Below the pieces are notes generated by a model. The model saw only the letters and a list, made by a program, of their open reading frames with translations, had not been told where the DNA came from and made no database searches. Both the position numbers and the translations under genes were made by a program. DNA of 64,000 nucleotides, from contig JAUIAH010000008.1 in the NCBI GenBank assembly GCA_030425385.1, positions 1-64,000 of the forward strand, read 5' to 3'. The DNA comes from Verrucomicrobiia bacterium (GTDB taxonomy: Bacteria > Verrucomicrobiota > Verrucomicrobiia > Verrucomicrobiales > DEV007). This document shows, piece by piece, positions 1-8,397 of the stretch; position 1 is the first letter of the stretch; each line of letters opens with the position of its first letter.

Positions 1-1
1 G

Positions 2-949
2 ACGCAGAGCGATTACTTTCGATTTAGGCTGGGGCTGGGAAGTTTTACGTCTCTTGTTAGTTTTCACACACCGATTAGACGGCGTGAGCTTTCCGGTTTC
101 CAGCTTTTCTTACGGGATGCCTGTGATCTCAATGCCTTTGATGAATCGTCCATGCAGAGCTTGGAAAGCTTCTACAAGGCTCTAGGGGCCGTACTCGCAG
201 ATGAGTTAGAACTGGACGACTACCCGGAAGACATTTGGCGAGACCAGAGAGGACCCAATGACAACTTCGGCAACTATGTCAGACGAAAGGTCCTCAAGCC
301 CCTTGACGGGCGTCTCATTTGGGCTCTCGATGAAGCGGATCGCCTCTTCGCCTACGATTATGCCAGTGAAGCTTTCGGTCTCTTCAGATCCTGGCACAAT
401 GCCCGAGCTCTGGATCCCGAAAAGCCCTGGTCGAAGCTGACTCTCGTCATCAGCTACGCGACAGAGGCCAGCCTCTTTATTCGCGATCCCAACATGTCTC
501 CCTTCAACGTGGGTCAGTTGCTGCAAATGCGAGACTTCACTCGGAGCGAAGTCCAAGAATTGAATGATCGCTATGGCCTTCCCTTACAAAGCGGCGAAGA
601 GATTGATGCCCTGATGAGGCTCGTCGGTGGGCACCCCTTCCTCATCCGTCGCTGCCTTCACGCCATCGCGGTGGAAGGTGTCAGCCTCGCTCAGATTCTC
701 GCTCACGGAGCGGATGACGAAGGCATGTTTGCAGATCACCTTCGTCGACTCACCTATCTCCTCCTCAATTACGATGAAGGCGACCGTGCCCTGGCTCGGA
801 GTCTCAGCAATCTGTTAGACGGCTCGCCCGACATGCCGCCCGAGCACTTCTTCCGTCTGCGCAGCGCGGGCATCCTCACTGGCGACCGCACCCTTCCCAC
901 GTTCCGCTGCGCCATCTACGAGGACTATCTCAAGCGCTACCTCCTCTAG
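2..949 (+). CDS. AAA-like (AAA_35-type) ATPase, 5' part missing or frameshifted
   Basis: The first in-frame ATG is at 152, but the frame is open to the left edge and family-like sequence (DLNAFDE) lies before that ATG, so the gene probably starts outside the window. The visible part has the late portion of an AAA-like ATPase: a Walker-B-like segment LIWALDEADRLF, a sensor-like segment TLVISYATEAS, the motif NVGQLLQMRDFT, and GGHPFLIRRCL in the lid. It ends with a helical tail. No Walker A is visible. Bases 3-100 have more typical codons in a different frame, so a frameshift is possible. The family is often found with sensory or WD/TIR-like partners, but none is in view. Function unknown beyond nucleotide binding. 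Confidence 0.6.
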   Translation, partial: TQSDYFRFRLGLGSFTSLVSFHTPIRRRELSGFQLFLRDACDLNAFDESSMQSLESFYKALGAVLADELELDDYPEDIWRDQRGPNDNFGNYVRRKVLKPLDGRLIWALDEADRLFAYDYASEAFGLFRSWHNARALDPEKPWSKLTLVISYATEASLFIRDPNMSPFNVGQLLQMRDFTRSEVQELNDRYGLPLQSGEEIDALMRLVGGHPFLIRRCLHAIAVEGVSLAQILAHGADDEGMFADHLRRLTYLLLNYDEGDRALARSLSNLLDGSPDMPPEHFFRLRSAGILTGDRTLPTFRCAIYEDYLKRYLL

Positions 950-1010
950 CGTCCAAGATGAGGAGAAACTGGAGGACAATCCGTGGTCGGCGTGCTTCCC
1001 TTGCGTCTTC

Positions 1011-2195
1011 ATGATTGATTGGCAGCAGACTCTTGGGACAACCACACGCGGGCTCCGCCGCAGCGCGGTGCGGGAGATTCTGAAAGCGGCTGTCCAGCCT
1101 GAGATGATCTCATTTGCCGGCGGTCTGCCGGCTCCCGAGTGTTTCCCCGAAGAATTGATCCGCACGGCGAGCGCCGGATTGCTTGATGGAGATCAGGCGC
1201 GGCGCACGCTGCAGTATGGCGAGTCCGAAGGGGTGGCGGCCCTGCGTGCCCATTTGGGAGAGAGTGTCTCCGTCCCCACGGAGCGTGTCTTGATCACTTC
1301 CGGGGCGCAGCAAGGTCTGGATCTGTTAGGGCGCGTCTTGTTAGACCGCGGGGAATCGATTCTGGTGGAGAATCCCACCTACCTGGGTGCTCTGGGCGCT
1401 TGGCGCCCGCTCGGAGTGCGCTTCGTCCCGATCCCCATGGATGGGAACGGCCTGTGCACGGACGCCCTTGGGGAGATCCTCACGCGGGAGCGCCCCAAGT
1501 TTCTCTACACCATGCCAAACTTTCAGAATCCAGGCGGTTCGGTACTGGCATTGGAGAGGCGCGAAGCATTGGTCACCCTAGCAGAACGTCATGGCTTCCT
1601 CATTGTGGAGGATGATCCCTATGGTGATTTGCGATATGATGGCGAGGCCCTTCCGAGCTTACTCAGCCTAGCTCAAGCCCAGGGCATTGGAGATCACGTC
1701 GTCCATTTGCGTTCGTTCTCCAAAGTGGTGGCGCCAGGCCTACGCGTGGGGTGGATGACAGGGCCACCTCCCCTTCTCAACGCTGTGCTCACCCTAAAGC
1801 AAGCGACGGATTTCCATCCCAGCACCCTTGGGCAGCGCATCATCCTGGAGGTCATTCAGGACCCGCGATATCCCGCGCATCTTCACCATCTTCGTGAGAC
1901 TTATGGAGCGCGTCGAGACGCGATGGATGCGGCCATGCACGAGGCCTTCCCCGAAGGCACCACCTGGACCCGCCCCCAGGGCGGCATGTTCTTGATGGCA
2001 CGTTTGCCGAATGGAATGGACGCCACCGCGTGCTTCGAGACCGCGTTACAGGAGAAGGTTGCCTACGTCACCGTGGATCACTTCACGATCGATGACTCTG
2101 GCAAAGACACGATCCGTCTCAATTTCACCAATGCCTCCCCTGAGAAGATCCGCGAGGGAATTGCCCGATTGGGGCGCCTCTTCTCAAGTCAGTGA
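1011..2195 (+). CDS. PLP-dependent aminotransferase, class I/II (2-aminoadipate/aromatic type)
   Basis: A 394-residue fold-type I aminotransferase of the group that includes LysN and the catalytic half of MocR proteins. Features seen are the N-terminal MISFAGGLPAPECFP segment, the cofactor-binding TSGAQQGLDLL, YTMPNFQNPGG around residues 164-174, VEDDPYGDLRYDG, and the Schiff-base lysine in SFSK at about residue 238. There is no N-terminal GntR DNA-binding domain, so this is a free enzyme. It most likely exchanges amino groups between 2-oxoglutarate and an aromatic or 2-aminoadipate-like amino acid in the cytoplasm; the exact substrate cannot be told. Its stop overlaps the convergent substrate-binding-protein gene by 7 bases. 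Confidence 0.9.
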   Translation: MIDWQQTLGTTTRGLRRSAVREILKAAVQPEMISFAGGLPAPECFPEELIRTASAGLLDGDQARRTLQYGESEGVAALRAHLGESVSVPTERVLITSGAQQGLDLLGRVLLDRGESILVENPTYLGALGAWRPLGVRFVPIPMDGNGLCTDALGEILTRERPKFLYTMPNFQNPGGSVLALERREALVTLAERHGFLIVEDDPYGDLRYDGEALPSLLSLAQAQGIGDHVVHLRSFSKVVAPGLRVGWMTGPPPLLNAVLTLKQATDFHPSTLGQRIILEVIQDPRYPAHLHHLRETYGARRDAMDAAMHEAFPEGTTWTRPQGGMFLMARLPNGMDATACFETALQEKVAYVTVDHFTIDDSGKDTIRLNFTNASPEKIREGIARLGRLFSSQ

Positions 2196-3790
2196 CCACG
2201 TGCCAGCGCAGCCACACGACGGTAGCGCTCGCGAAACTGTTCCGTGAGGTCACGTGAGTAGAGACTCTGCTCGCGTTTGCTTCGTTTGAGAACATCGGTG
2301 ACTTCTCCTAGCGCTTTCTCATAACTGACGAGGCTCGTGTCGTCGAATAAGGCAAGAGCTCGGGGGGGATAGTCGTTGGCAATGAGCGCTTCCCAAGCAT
2401 CCTTGAGCTCTTCGTGTGGCTCCAGGCACATGGATTTGATCAGGTAGCGGATCGCTCCGAACGCGGAGCCGGTCCAGGCACGCTCGTAATAGAAGAGATC
2501 CGCCTTCTCGAAGGGGCGCACCTCTGGATCGGCGAAATACTGCAAATACGGATCTTGATAGAGATCACGGCGGACGGGCAGCCGACGCAATGCTTGCTTC
2601 ACCGGTCCACCCGGCGTGCCCGCTCGGAAGTCCCAGAGTTGTTGACCCTTCTTCGAAAGAATGAACTCCATGAAGGCGCGCGCGAGCGCTTTGTTAGGTG
2701 CTCCGCGTAGCATGGCAATGGGATCCACGCTCGTTGAGGACCCGCCAATGGGAGTGGCGAATCGCATGCGCGAGCGCCCTTCCTCATCCTGAAGCAGTTC
2801 ATTGAACGTCCTCCCATAGTAGTCAATGCACATGCCCGCGGCGGCATTTCCCGCAGCGACATCGGCCGGAATCTTGGCGGAGAAACTGGCAAAGTAACGC
2901 GCATTGGCCCCGATCCGCCGGATCAAGCGCATGCCGGCCTCCCAGCCCTCGGCGAGAGCCTCCGCCTCTGTCGTCTCCTGCCGCTCCACGGCCCGTCTCA
3001 TCTGCTGCTGCAGCATCATTTCAAATGCCTTCGTCACCGTACCACTCACCGTCGGGTCGGCCAGGGCGACTTCCCCAAAGAGCCGCGGATCTGCCAAGAG
3101 TTCCCAATCAGGCTCTACTGAGTCGACTCCGAGACGGGCTAACACATCATCATTCACACAGACACCAAAGGTGGAGAGGCAAGCTCCCATCCAGCGATAC
3201 TCGGGATCATAGAAGGGTTCGCCACCCACTTCCTGAGGAATGATGGCTTCCGTAAACCATTGGGGATGTTTCGCCGCAATGCCAGAGTCGACCAGATAAC
3301 CCTTGGCACTATTCACCACAAAGGGATAGGCACCGCCACCAAAGAAGAGATCAATCCCGATCCCGACATCAGAATCAAGAAAGGCTCGGCGCGCCGCCTG
3401 ACCTGGGGTATCCACGGTGCCGTCTTCAGTGAGTTCCAGCCGTCGATTGTTGAAATTGGCCTCCACTTCAGGGGTCCACCTTCTTCCCAACCGTTGCTTC
3501 CAATGATGCTCAAAAGCGAAGGTGAATTCGGTGTTGAGGATCCTTTCAATTTCACTACTCCCCGGCACGCGCCACTCGATGAAGACATCGCGGCCCTGTG
3601 TCTCACGCACGTGCTGCCGAAATGCTGCCCCCAATTCGCGACGAATGCTCTCGCTGTGGGGCGTAATGATATTAAGAATCTGTGAGGGCGACTCTGCCAG
3701 CCGTGGGTCGTGTTCGTAGGTGGGCTTGAGCGCAAAGGGCACGCTGATCACCGCCACCAGGAGTCCGAGAATGACAAAGAGACGCATCAT
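2189..3790 (-). CDS. ABC transporter extracellular substrate-binding protein (iron/polyamine-like)
   Basis: A 533-residue protein with an N-terminal hydrophobic export segment (residues 3-20) followed by a long bilobal binding-protein region. Recognisable parts are GIDLFFGGGAYPF, the hinge region around MGACLSTFGVCVNDDVL, and GGSSTSVDPIAMLRGAPNKALARAFMEFILSKKGQQLW, typical of Fe(III)/thiamine/polyamine-type binding proteins. It is longer than the usual 330-350 residues, with insertions in both lobes. The ATG overlaps the stop of the upstream ATPase gene by 4 bases (ATGA), so the two are probably translationally coupled. The expected permease gene is not adjacent. The ligand cannot be assigned. 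Confidence 0.8.
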   Translation of the reverse strand: MMRLFVILGLLVAVISVPFALKPTYEHDPRLAESPSQILNIITPHSESIRRELGAAFRQHVRETQGRDVFIEWRVPGSSEIERILNTEFTFAFEHHWKQRLGRRWTPEVEANFNNRRLELTEDGTVDTPGQAARRAFLDSDVGIGIDLFFGGGAYPFVVNSAKGYLVDSGIAAKHPQWFTEAIIPQEVGGEPFYDPEYRWMGACLSTFGVCVNDDVLARLGVDSVEPDWELLADPRLFGEVALADPTVSGTVTKAFEMMLQQQMRRAVERQETTEAEALAEGWEAGMRLIRRIGANARYFASFSAKIPADVAAGNAAAGMCIDYYGRTFNELLQDEEGRSRMRFATPIGGSSTSVDPIAMLRGAPNKALARAFMEFILSKKGQQLWDFRAGTPGGPVKQALRRLPVRRDLYQDPYLQYFADPEVRPFEKADLFYYERAWTGSAFGAIRYLIKSMCLEPHEELKDAWEALIANDYPPRALALFDDTSLVSYEKALGEVTDVLKRSKREQSLYSRDLTEQFRERYRRVAALARGH

Positions 3791-4890
3791 AACGTTTGCA
3801 CCATCTCCGGACCCGCTTCGAGGATAATGACGTCCTCAGGATCGGCGCGAGCGTGCAGCCAGGCCTGACTCGCTTCACGCACCTTGGCGGGATTCAGTTC
3901 TGACACGCGCACAGACGAGCCATCACTCGCCTTCACTTCATACTGGGCCATTTCTCCCAGGTAAGTGCTAGAGGCAATGTAGCCATCAATGGTGTTGGCA
4001 CCCTCGCCGGCAGGCAAGTCGCCGAGCACCAGACCTTCCGGACGGATGGCGACGATCGCCAAGTCACCTTTCTTAGGCAAGTAGTTTGGATCGGCGACGC
4101 AGCCTTCGAATGGCCCTAAATCAGTGTCCACATGGGCCACGCGACCATGCACAGCCCTCACTAACCCACCAATGAAATTGCACTCGCCGATGAATGACGC
4201 CACGGTGGTCGAGTGCGGCAAGCGATAGACTTCCTGGGGCGTGCCCACTTGGGCCAGACGCCCATTCTCAAGGACGGCAAGACGATCCGCCACGGATAGC
4301 GCCTCTTTCTGATCATGGGTGACATAGACCGCGGTGAGACCGTGCTCCTGACATAGCCGCCGAATCTCTCCCCGCATCTCCAAGCGCAACTTGGCATCGA
4401 GATTGGACAAGGGTTCATCCAGAAAGAGACATTTCGGGCGCACCGCCAGCGCGCGCGCCAAGGCTACCCGTTGCTGCTGTCCGCCGGACAGCGCGTTGAT
4501 CGCCCGTTCTCCCAAACCCTCCAGGTGCACCAATGCGAGCATTTCCGTCACACGCGCATCGATTTCAGCTCGCGGCAGGCGCATTTGCTCCAGACCGAAG
4601 GCCACATTCTTGGCTACGGAAAGGTGGGGCCACAGCGCGTAGCTTTGAAACATCATCGCCGTGCCACGCTTGTGGGGAGGCACGTTGGTCACGTCCACCC
4701 CATCGAACCACACCCGGCCCGCATCGGGCTGGATGAAACCGGCCAGGGTTCGAATGAGGGTCGTTTTCCCACATCCACTCGGCCCCAAGAGAAAGAAGAT
4801 CTCTCCCGCCTCGATCTCCAAGCTGACGTCATCCAGCGCCTGGGTGGAACCAAACGCCTTGCTCACGTGATCGACTGTGATGGGAACCAT
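3787..4890 (-). CDS. ABC transporter ATP-binding protein (FbpC/PotA type)
   Basis: The ATPase subunit of an importer. Walker A GPSGCGKT is at about residues 36-43, the signature LSGGQ at 134-138, Walker B CLFLDEP at 154-160, and the switch histidine at 192. A C-terminal TOBE-like region of about 120 residues follows (AIRPEGLVLGD, YLGEMAQYEV), as in iron, polyamine or sugar importers. I chose the ATG at 4890 because the protein aligns from MVPITVDHVSKAF and an AAGG ribosome-binding sequence sits 9 bases upstream. A longer TTG reading starts at 4929. The stop overlaps the start of the binding-protein gene. No permease lies in this two-gene operon, so the membrane subunit must be elsewhere. Confidence 0.9.
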   Translation of the reverse strand: MVPITVDHVSKAFGSTQALDDVSLEIEAGEIFFLLGPSGCGKTTLIRTLAGFIQPDAGRVWFDGVDVTNVPPHKRGTAMMFQSYALWPHLSVAKNVAFGLEQMRLPRAEIDARVTEMLALVHLEGLGERAINALSGGQQQRVALARALAVRPKCLFLDEPLSNLDAKLRLEMRGEIRRLCQEHGLTAVYVTHDQKEALSVADRLAVLENGRLAQVGTPQEVYRLPHSTTVASFIGECNFIGGLVRAVHGRVAHVDTDLGPFEGCVADPNYLPKKGDLAIVAIRPEGLVLGDLPAGEGANTIDGYIASSTYLGEMAQYEVKASDGSSVRVSELNPAKVREASQAWLHARADPEDVIILEAGPEMVQTL

Positions 4891-5090
4891 ACGCTGGTGC
4901 CTTGGTACCCGCAGCCGCAAGGAATGCAAGCAAGCCCTAAAGACTTCTAGCGCTTTGGCTGAGACGGCTCAATGAGCCTCGGATCGCAACTTCTCTACGA
5001 ATCGACTGTTCTCGATCAGCACCTTCTGCCATGAAGGACGCTCTCGATCCCGCCCGAGTAATGACCAACACTTCCAACTAACTGATACGT

Positions 5091-8000
5091 ATGCTAGGAT
5101 CTCATCGATGTGCTCACCTGACCGTCCACGCGCGGCGTTGGCTCGCTTACCTTCCCCTCTTCGCCACTCTCGGCGCAGTCACCCCGCTCCAGGCCGAGCT
5201 GGTTGGCTACTGGCCTTTGGACGAAACGGAGGGAGAAACTGCCGTGGACGTGATCAATGGAAACGACGGCTTTTGGCAGAACCCTGAAGGCAGCCTGGAG
5301 TGGGTGCCGGGACGCGTCGGCGGCGGCGCCAAGCTTACCGATGCCGCAGGCGCCAACAATTACTTCGGGATCGCCACCATTGAGCAGTTGCTCGGTGCTG
5401 AGGGAATCACCATCGCCGCCTGGGTCAATCTCGAGTCCCAGAGCTCGTCAGGCTACAACGGCATCTTCATGACCCGCGACTTCAATGGCGGGAACGCGAG
5501 CTGGGGCGTGGCTGTGGAAGGCGATCATCTGGACACGCGAGTCAATGGGCCTGGCATCGATTCCGCGGCAGGCACGCTCACCGTCGAGCAGGGCTGGATC
5601 CATGTAGCCCTCGTGTGGGACGGCGCTGCCGGAACGCATGTGCAGTATGTGAACGGGGTCGAATCCGCCCGTGCAGAGGACGCCTTCATTGGAACCATCG
5701 CTTCGACCAGCGGTCCTTGGTACATCGGCTACGACAATTGCTGTGGGGACAACCGTGACCTGGATGGAACCCTTGATGACGTGGCGATCTGGAACGAAGC
5801 ACTCGATGATGCCGCCATCGCGCAACTCGCCTCTGGGATCAGCCCGAATGCGGCTCCACCTGCTGAACTCGTCGGCTATTGGCCTCTGGATGCGTTGGAA
5901 GGTGAGACCGCAGGAGACCTTATCAATGGAAACGACGGCGTGTGGCAAAGCCCTGAGTTCGGACTCGAATGGGTGGAAGGACGTGTGGATGGCGCCGCTA
6001 AACTCACCGACTCCGGCGGGACCTATTTCCTCATCGACTCGATCCCCCAATTGATCGGCGCAAGTGGGCTCACCATCGCGGCATGGGTTGATCCGGACTC
6101 GCAAACCTCATCCAACTACAACGGCATCTTCATGACCCGCGACTTCAACGGCGGCAATACCAGTTGGGGCGTGGCCATAGAAGCAAATCACCTAGACACG
6201 CGGGTGGAAGGGCCTGGCATTGATTCCCCTGCCGATCTCCTCACGCCAGACGCAGGATGGATACATGTGGCCCTCGTGTGGGATGGCAATGCTGGCACCC
6301 ACATCCAATACGTCAATGGGCAAGAAACGGCCCGTGCCGAAGGGGCGTTCACCGGAAGCATCGTGGATACCACCGGCCCTTGGCACATCGGCTATGACAA
6401 CTGCTGTGGCGACACACGGGGCTTCGATGGCCTCATTGATGAAGTCGCCATCTGGAATGGGCCGCTCCCCCCGGAAACGATCCGCCAACTCGCGGCGGCC
6501 TTCAGCCCGGACAGCTTGGGCGATGACCTCGATGGCGATGGTCTGCCGAACAAATACGAAGAAGGCTTCGCATTTCTCAATCCAGAAGATCCCTCCGACG
6601 CCGCCGCTGACGAGGATGAAGACGGTCTCAGCAACCTTGTCGAGTTCCAGAATGCAAGTGATCCCTCCAAGGCAGATTCGGACGATGATGGCCTCTCTGA
6701 TGGCGACGAAGTGCTAGTCCACCAATCGAATCCCATCCAGGCGGATACCGATGGCGATGGCTTGTTAGATGGCGATGAGGTGAACGTTCACATGACCAAT
6801 CCCATCCTCGCCGATACGGACGAAGATGCGATCCAGGATGGACGGGAGATTGCCATGGGCACAGATCCTAACGATCCCACCAGCCCCGCGCCTCCAGAGG
6901 CAGGATTGATTGGCGCGTGGACCTTCGACGATGGCGCGGGCCCCGTTGCCAAAGACAGCATTTCCGCGAATGACGGCGTGTGGCAGAATGAAGACGAAGC
7001 CGATCTCGAATGGGTCGATGGCATCATAGGTGGGGCCGCGCAGCTCACGGACAGCGGCGCGAGTAGCTTCTTTGAAATCGAGACCATCAGTCAGCTGATC
7101 AATTTCGAAGGGCTCACCATCTCCGTTTGGATCCGGCCTGAAGAGCAGTCCTCTTCTGGCTACAACGGTCTCCTCATGACGCGCTCGTTCAACAATGGCA
7201 ACACCAGTTGGGGCGTCGCCTACGAAGGCGATCATTTGGACACCCGAGTTCAAGGCCCTGGCATTGATTCAAGTGAAGGCTCCTTGCCCGTCACTGGAGA
7301 ATGGTACCACGTCGCCATGGTCTGGGACGGCGTGGAAGGGACACACACCCAATACATCAATGGTGAGGAATCGGCCTCCGGTGGCGGCTACCAGGGCAAG
7401 ATTGTGGGCACGAGCGGCCCGTGGTTTCTTGGCTATGATCCATGCTGCGGCAATTCCCGTGATTTCGATGGTGCCATGGACGACGCCGCCATGTGGAACA
7501 TCCCGCTCGACGCGGAAGCCATTCGTGAGATCTACGAGAACGGTCTGGCGGGGATCAGCGTGGTCGAGACTTCAAGTCTAACTATCACTCAAATCGACGC
7601 CCCCGCCGCCGATGACACTGTCGCGATCCAATGGACGTCCGCCCCAGGACGTTTCTACAATATCCAGCGGTCCACCAATCTCGTGGCTTGGGAGAACATC
7701 CTCACCAAAGTACCCGCCGCAGCGGCACCCGCCGAGGTCACGATGGCTTCGCCCGCAGCTGACCTCGCCACCGCCTTCTATCGGGTCACGCAGACAGATC
7801 CTCCCGCTTTGCTCGAAACGAGCTTCGAGGATGGTGCTGCCGATTGGACAGTCGCTCTCTTCAATGGGTTCGATGCCACGGACACGACTTGGGAAGTGGG
7901 CACGCCAACGAGCGGGCCAGGGAGCGCGCGCACAGGCGATGCCGCCTTCGGCATCGGTCTCGATGGCCCCTATGCGGAAGGCACCGGCGTGATCCTGCGC

Positions 8001-8300
8001 TCGCCCGTCATCGATCCTAGCGGAGTGAGCAATCTAGCCCTCACATTCTGGCACTACCTCGACATCGTCGATGGTGAAGGCGGACAGGTGAGTTTGTTAG
8101 AAGAAGACGGCACCCTGATTCAGAGCCTCGAACCGCTCTTTGCGGAGACCACGTTGAACACGACGGAATGGACGGAGATCAGCATGCGGCTTCCCAATCT
8201 GGAACGGCCATTCCGGATCGAGTTCCAATTCCTCAGTGGCGCGGATGCCGATCCCAATGGAGCTGGATGGTATATCGACGACGTTCGCGTTGGACGCTAG
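5091..8300 (+). CDS. Exported multi-LamG protein with calcium-binding repeats
   Basis: A 1069-residue surface or secreted protein. Residues 1-35 are a signal peptide ending near PLQA. Three concanavalin-like LamG domains follow at about 37-253, 259-470 and 627-850; each begins with a GYWPLD- or GAWTFDD-type strand and carries conserved YNG(I/L)(F/L)MTR and DTRV.GPGIDS segments. Between the second and third lie five thrombospondin type-3-like repeats (DLDGDGLPN, DEDEDGLSN, DSDDDGLSD, DTDGDGLLD, DTDEDAIQD) that would bind calcium. A fibronectin-like segment (about 855-905) and a C-terminal jelly-roll-like domain (about 910-1069) end the protein. It probably binds or processes polysaccharide, but no catalytic domain was recognised. 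Confidence 0.85.
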   Translation: MLGSHRCAHLTVHARRWLAYLPLFATLGAVTPLQAELVGYWPLDETEGETAVDVINGNDGFWQNPEGSLEWVPGRVGGGAKLTDAAGANNYFGIATIEQLLGAEGITIAAWVNLESQSSSGYNGIFMTRDFNGGNASWGVAVEGDHLDTRVNGPGIDSAAGTLTVEQGWIHVALVWDGAAGTHVQYVNGVESARAEDAFIGTIASTSGPWYIGYDNCCGDNRDLDGTLDDVAIWNEALDDAAIAQLASGISPNAAPPAELVGYWPLDALEGETAGDLINGNDGVWQSPEFGLEWVEGRVDGAAKLTDSGGTYFLIDSIPQLIGASGLTIAAWVDPDSQTSSNYNGIFMTRDFNGGNTSWGVAIEANHLDTRVEGPGIDSPADLLTPDAGWIHVALVWDGNAGTHIQYVNGQETARAEGAFTGSIVDTTGPWHIGYDNCCGDTRGFDGLIDEVAIWNGPLPPETIRQLAAAFSPDSLGDDLDGDGLPNKYEEGFAFLNPEDPSDAAADEDEDGLSNLVEFQNASDPSKADSDDDGLSDGDEVLVHQSNPIQADTDGDGLLDGDEVNVHMTNPILADTDEDAIQDGREIAMGTDPNDPTSPAPPEAGLIGAWTFDDGAGPVAKDSISANDGVWQNEDEADLEWVDGIIGGAAQLTDSGASSFFEIETISQLINFEGLTISVWIRPEEQSSSGYNGLLMTRSFNNGNTSWGVAYEGDHLDTRVQGPGIDSSEGSLPVTGEWYHVAMVWDGVEGTHTQYINGEESASGGGYQGKIVGTSGPWFLGYDPCCGNSRDFDGAMDDAAMWNIPLDAEAIREIYENGLAGISVVETSSLTITQIDAPAADDTVAIQWTSAPGRFYNIQRSTNLVAWENILTKVPAAAAPAEVTMASPAADLATAFYRVTQTDPPALLETSFEDGAADWTVALFNGFDATDTTWEVGTPTSGPGSARTGDAAFGIGLDGPYAEGTGVILRSPVIDPSGVSNLALTFWHYLDIVDGEGGQVSLLEEDGTLIQSLEPLFAETTLNTTEWTEISMRLPNLERPFRIEFQFLSGADADPNGAGWYIDDVRVGR
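5200..7560 (+). repeat. Three tandem LamG-encoding repeat units
   Basis: Units of about 640-660 bases begin near 5200, 5865 and 6900. The first two are nearly contiguous and highly similar at DNA level (for example both contain AACGGCATCTTCATGACC in the same relative place). The third is separated by the calcium-repeat region and is more diverged. This points to intragenic duplication within the LamG protein gene. Confidence 0.75.
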
Positions 8301-8364
8301 GCCTACCTAGCATTGCCTAAGACGCGGCCGTAGGGCGGCCTTGTGCCCGGAAAAACCTTGCAAG

Positions 8365-8397
8365 CATGGAGGGGCGACTTACGCTCGCCCCTCCATG
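8365..8397. promoter_or_regulatory. 13-bp perfect stem-loop containing the citramalate synthase start codon
   Basis: CATGGAGGGGCGA (8365-8377) is followed by a 7-base loop and its exact reverse complement TCGCCCCTCCATG (8385-8397). The last three bases are the ATG of the downstream gene. The left arm also carries the only Shine-Dalgarno-like run (GGAGGGG) nearby. The structure could end transcription of the LamG gene, although no T-run follows, or hide the start codon. The sequence alone does not decide between these. Confidence 0.65.
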
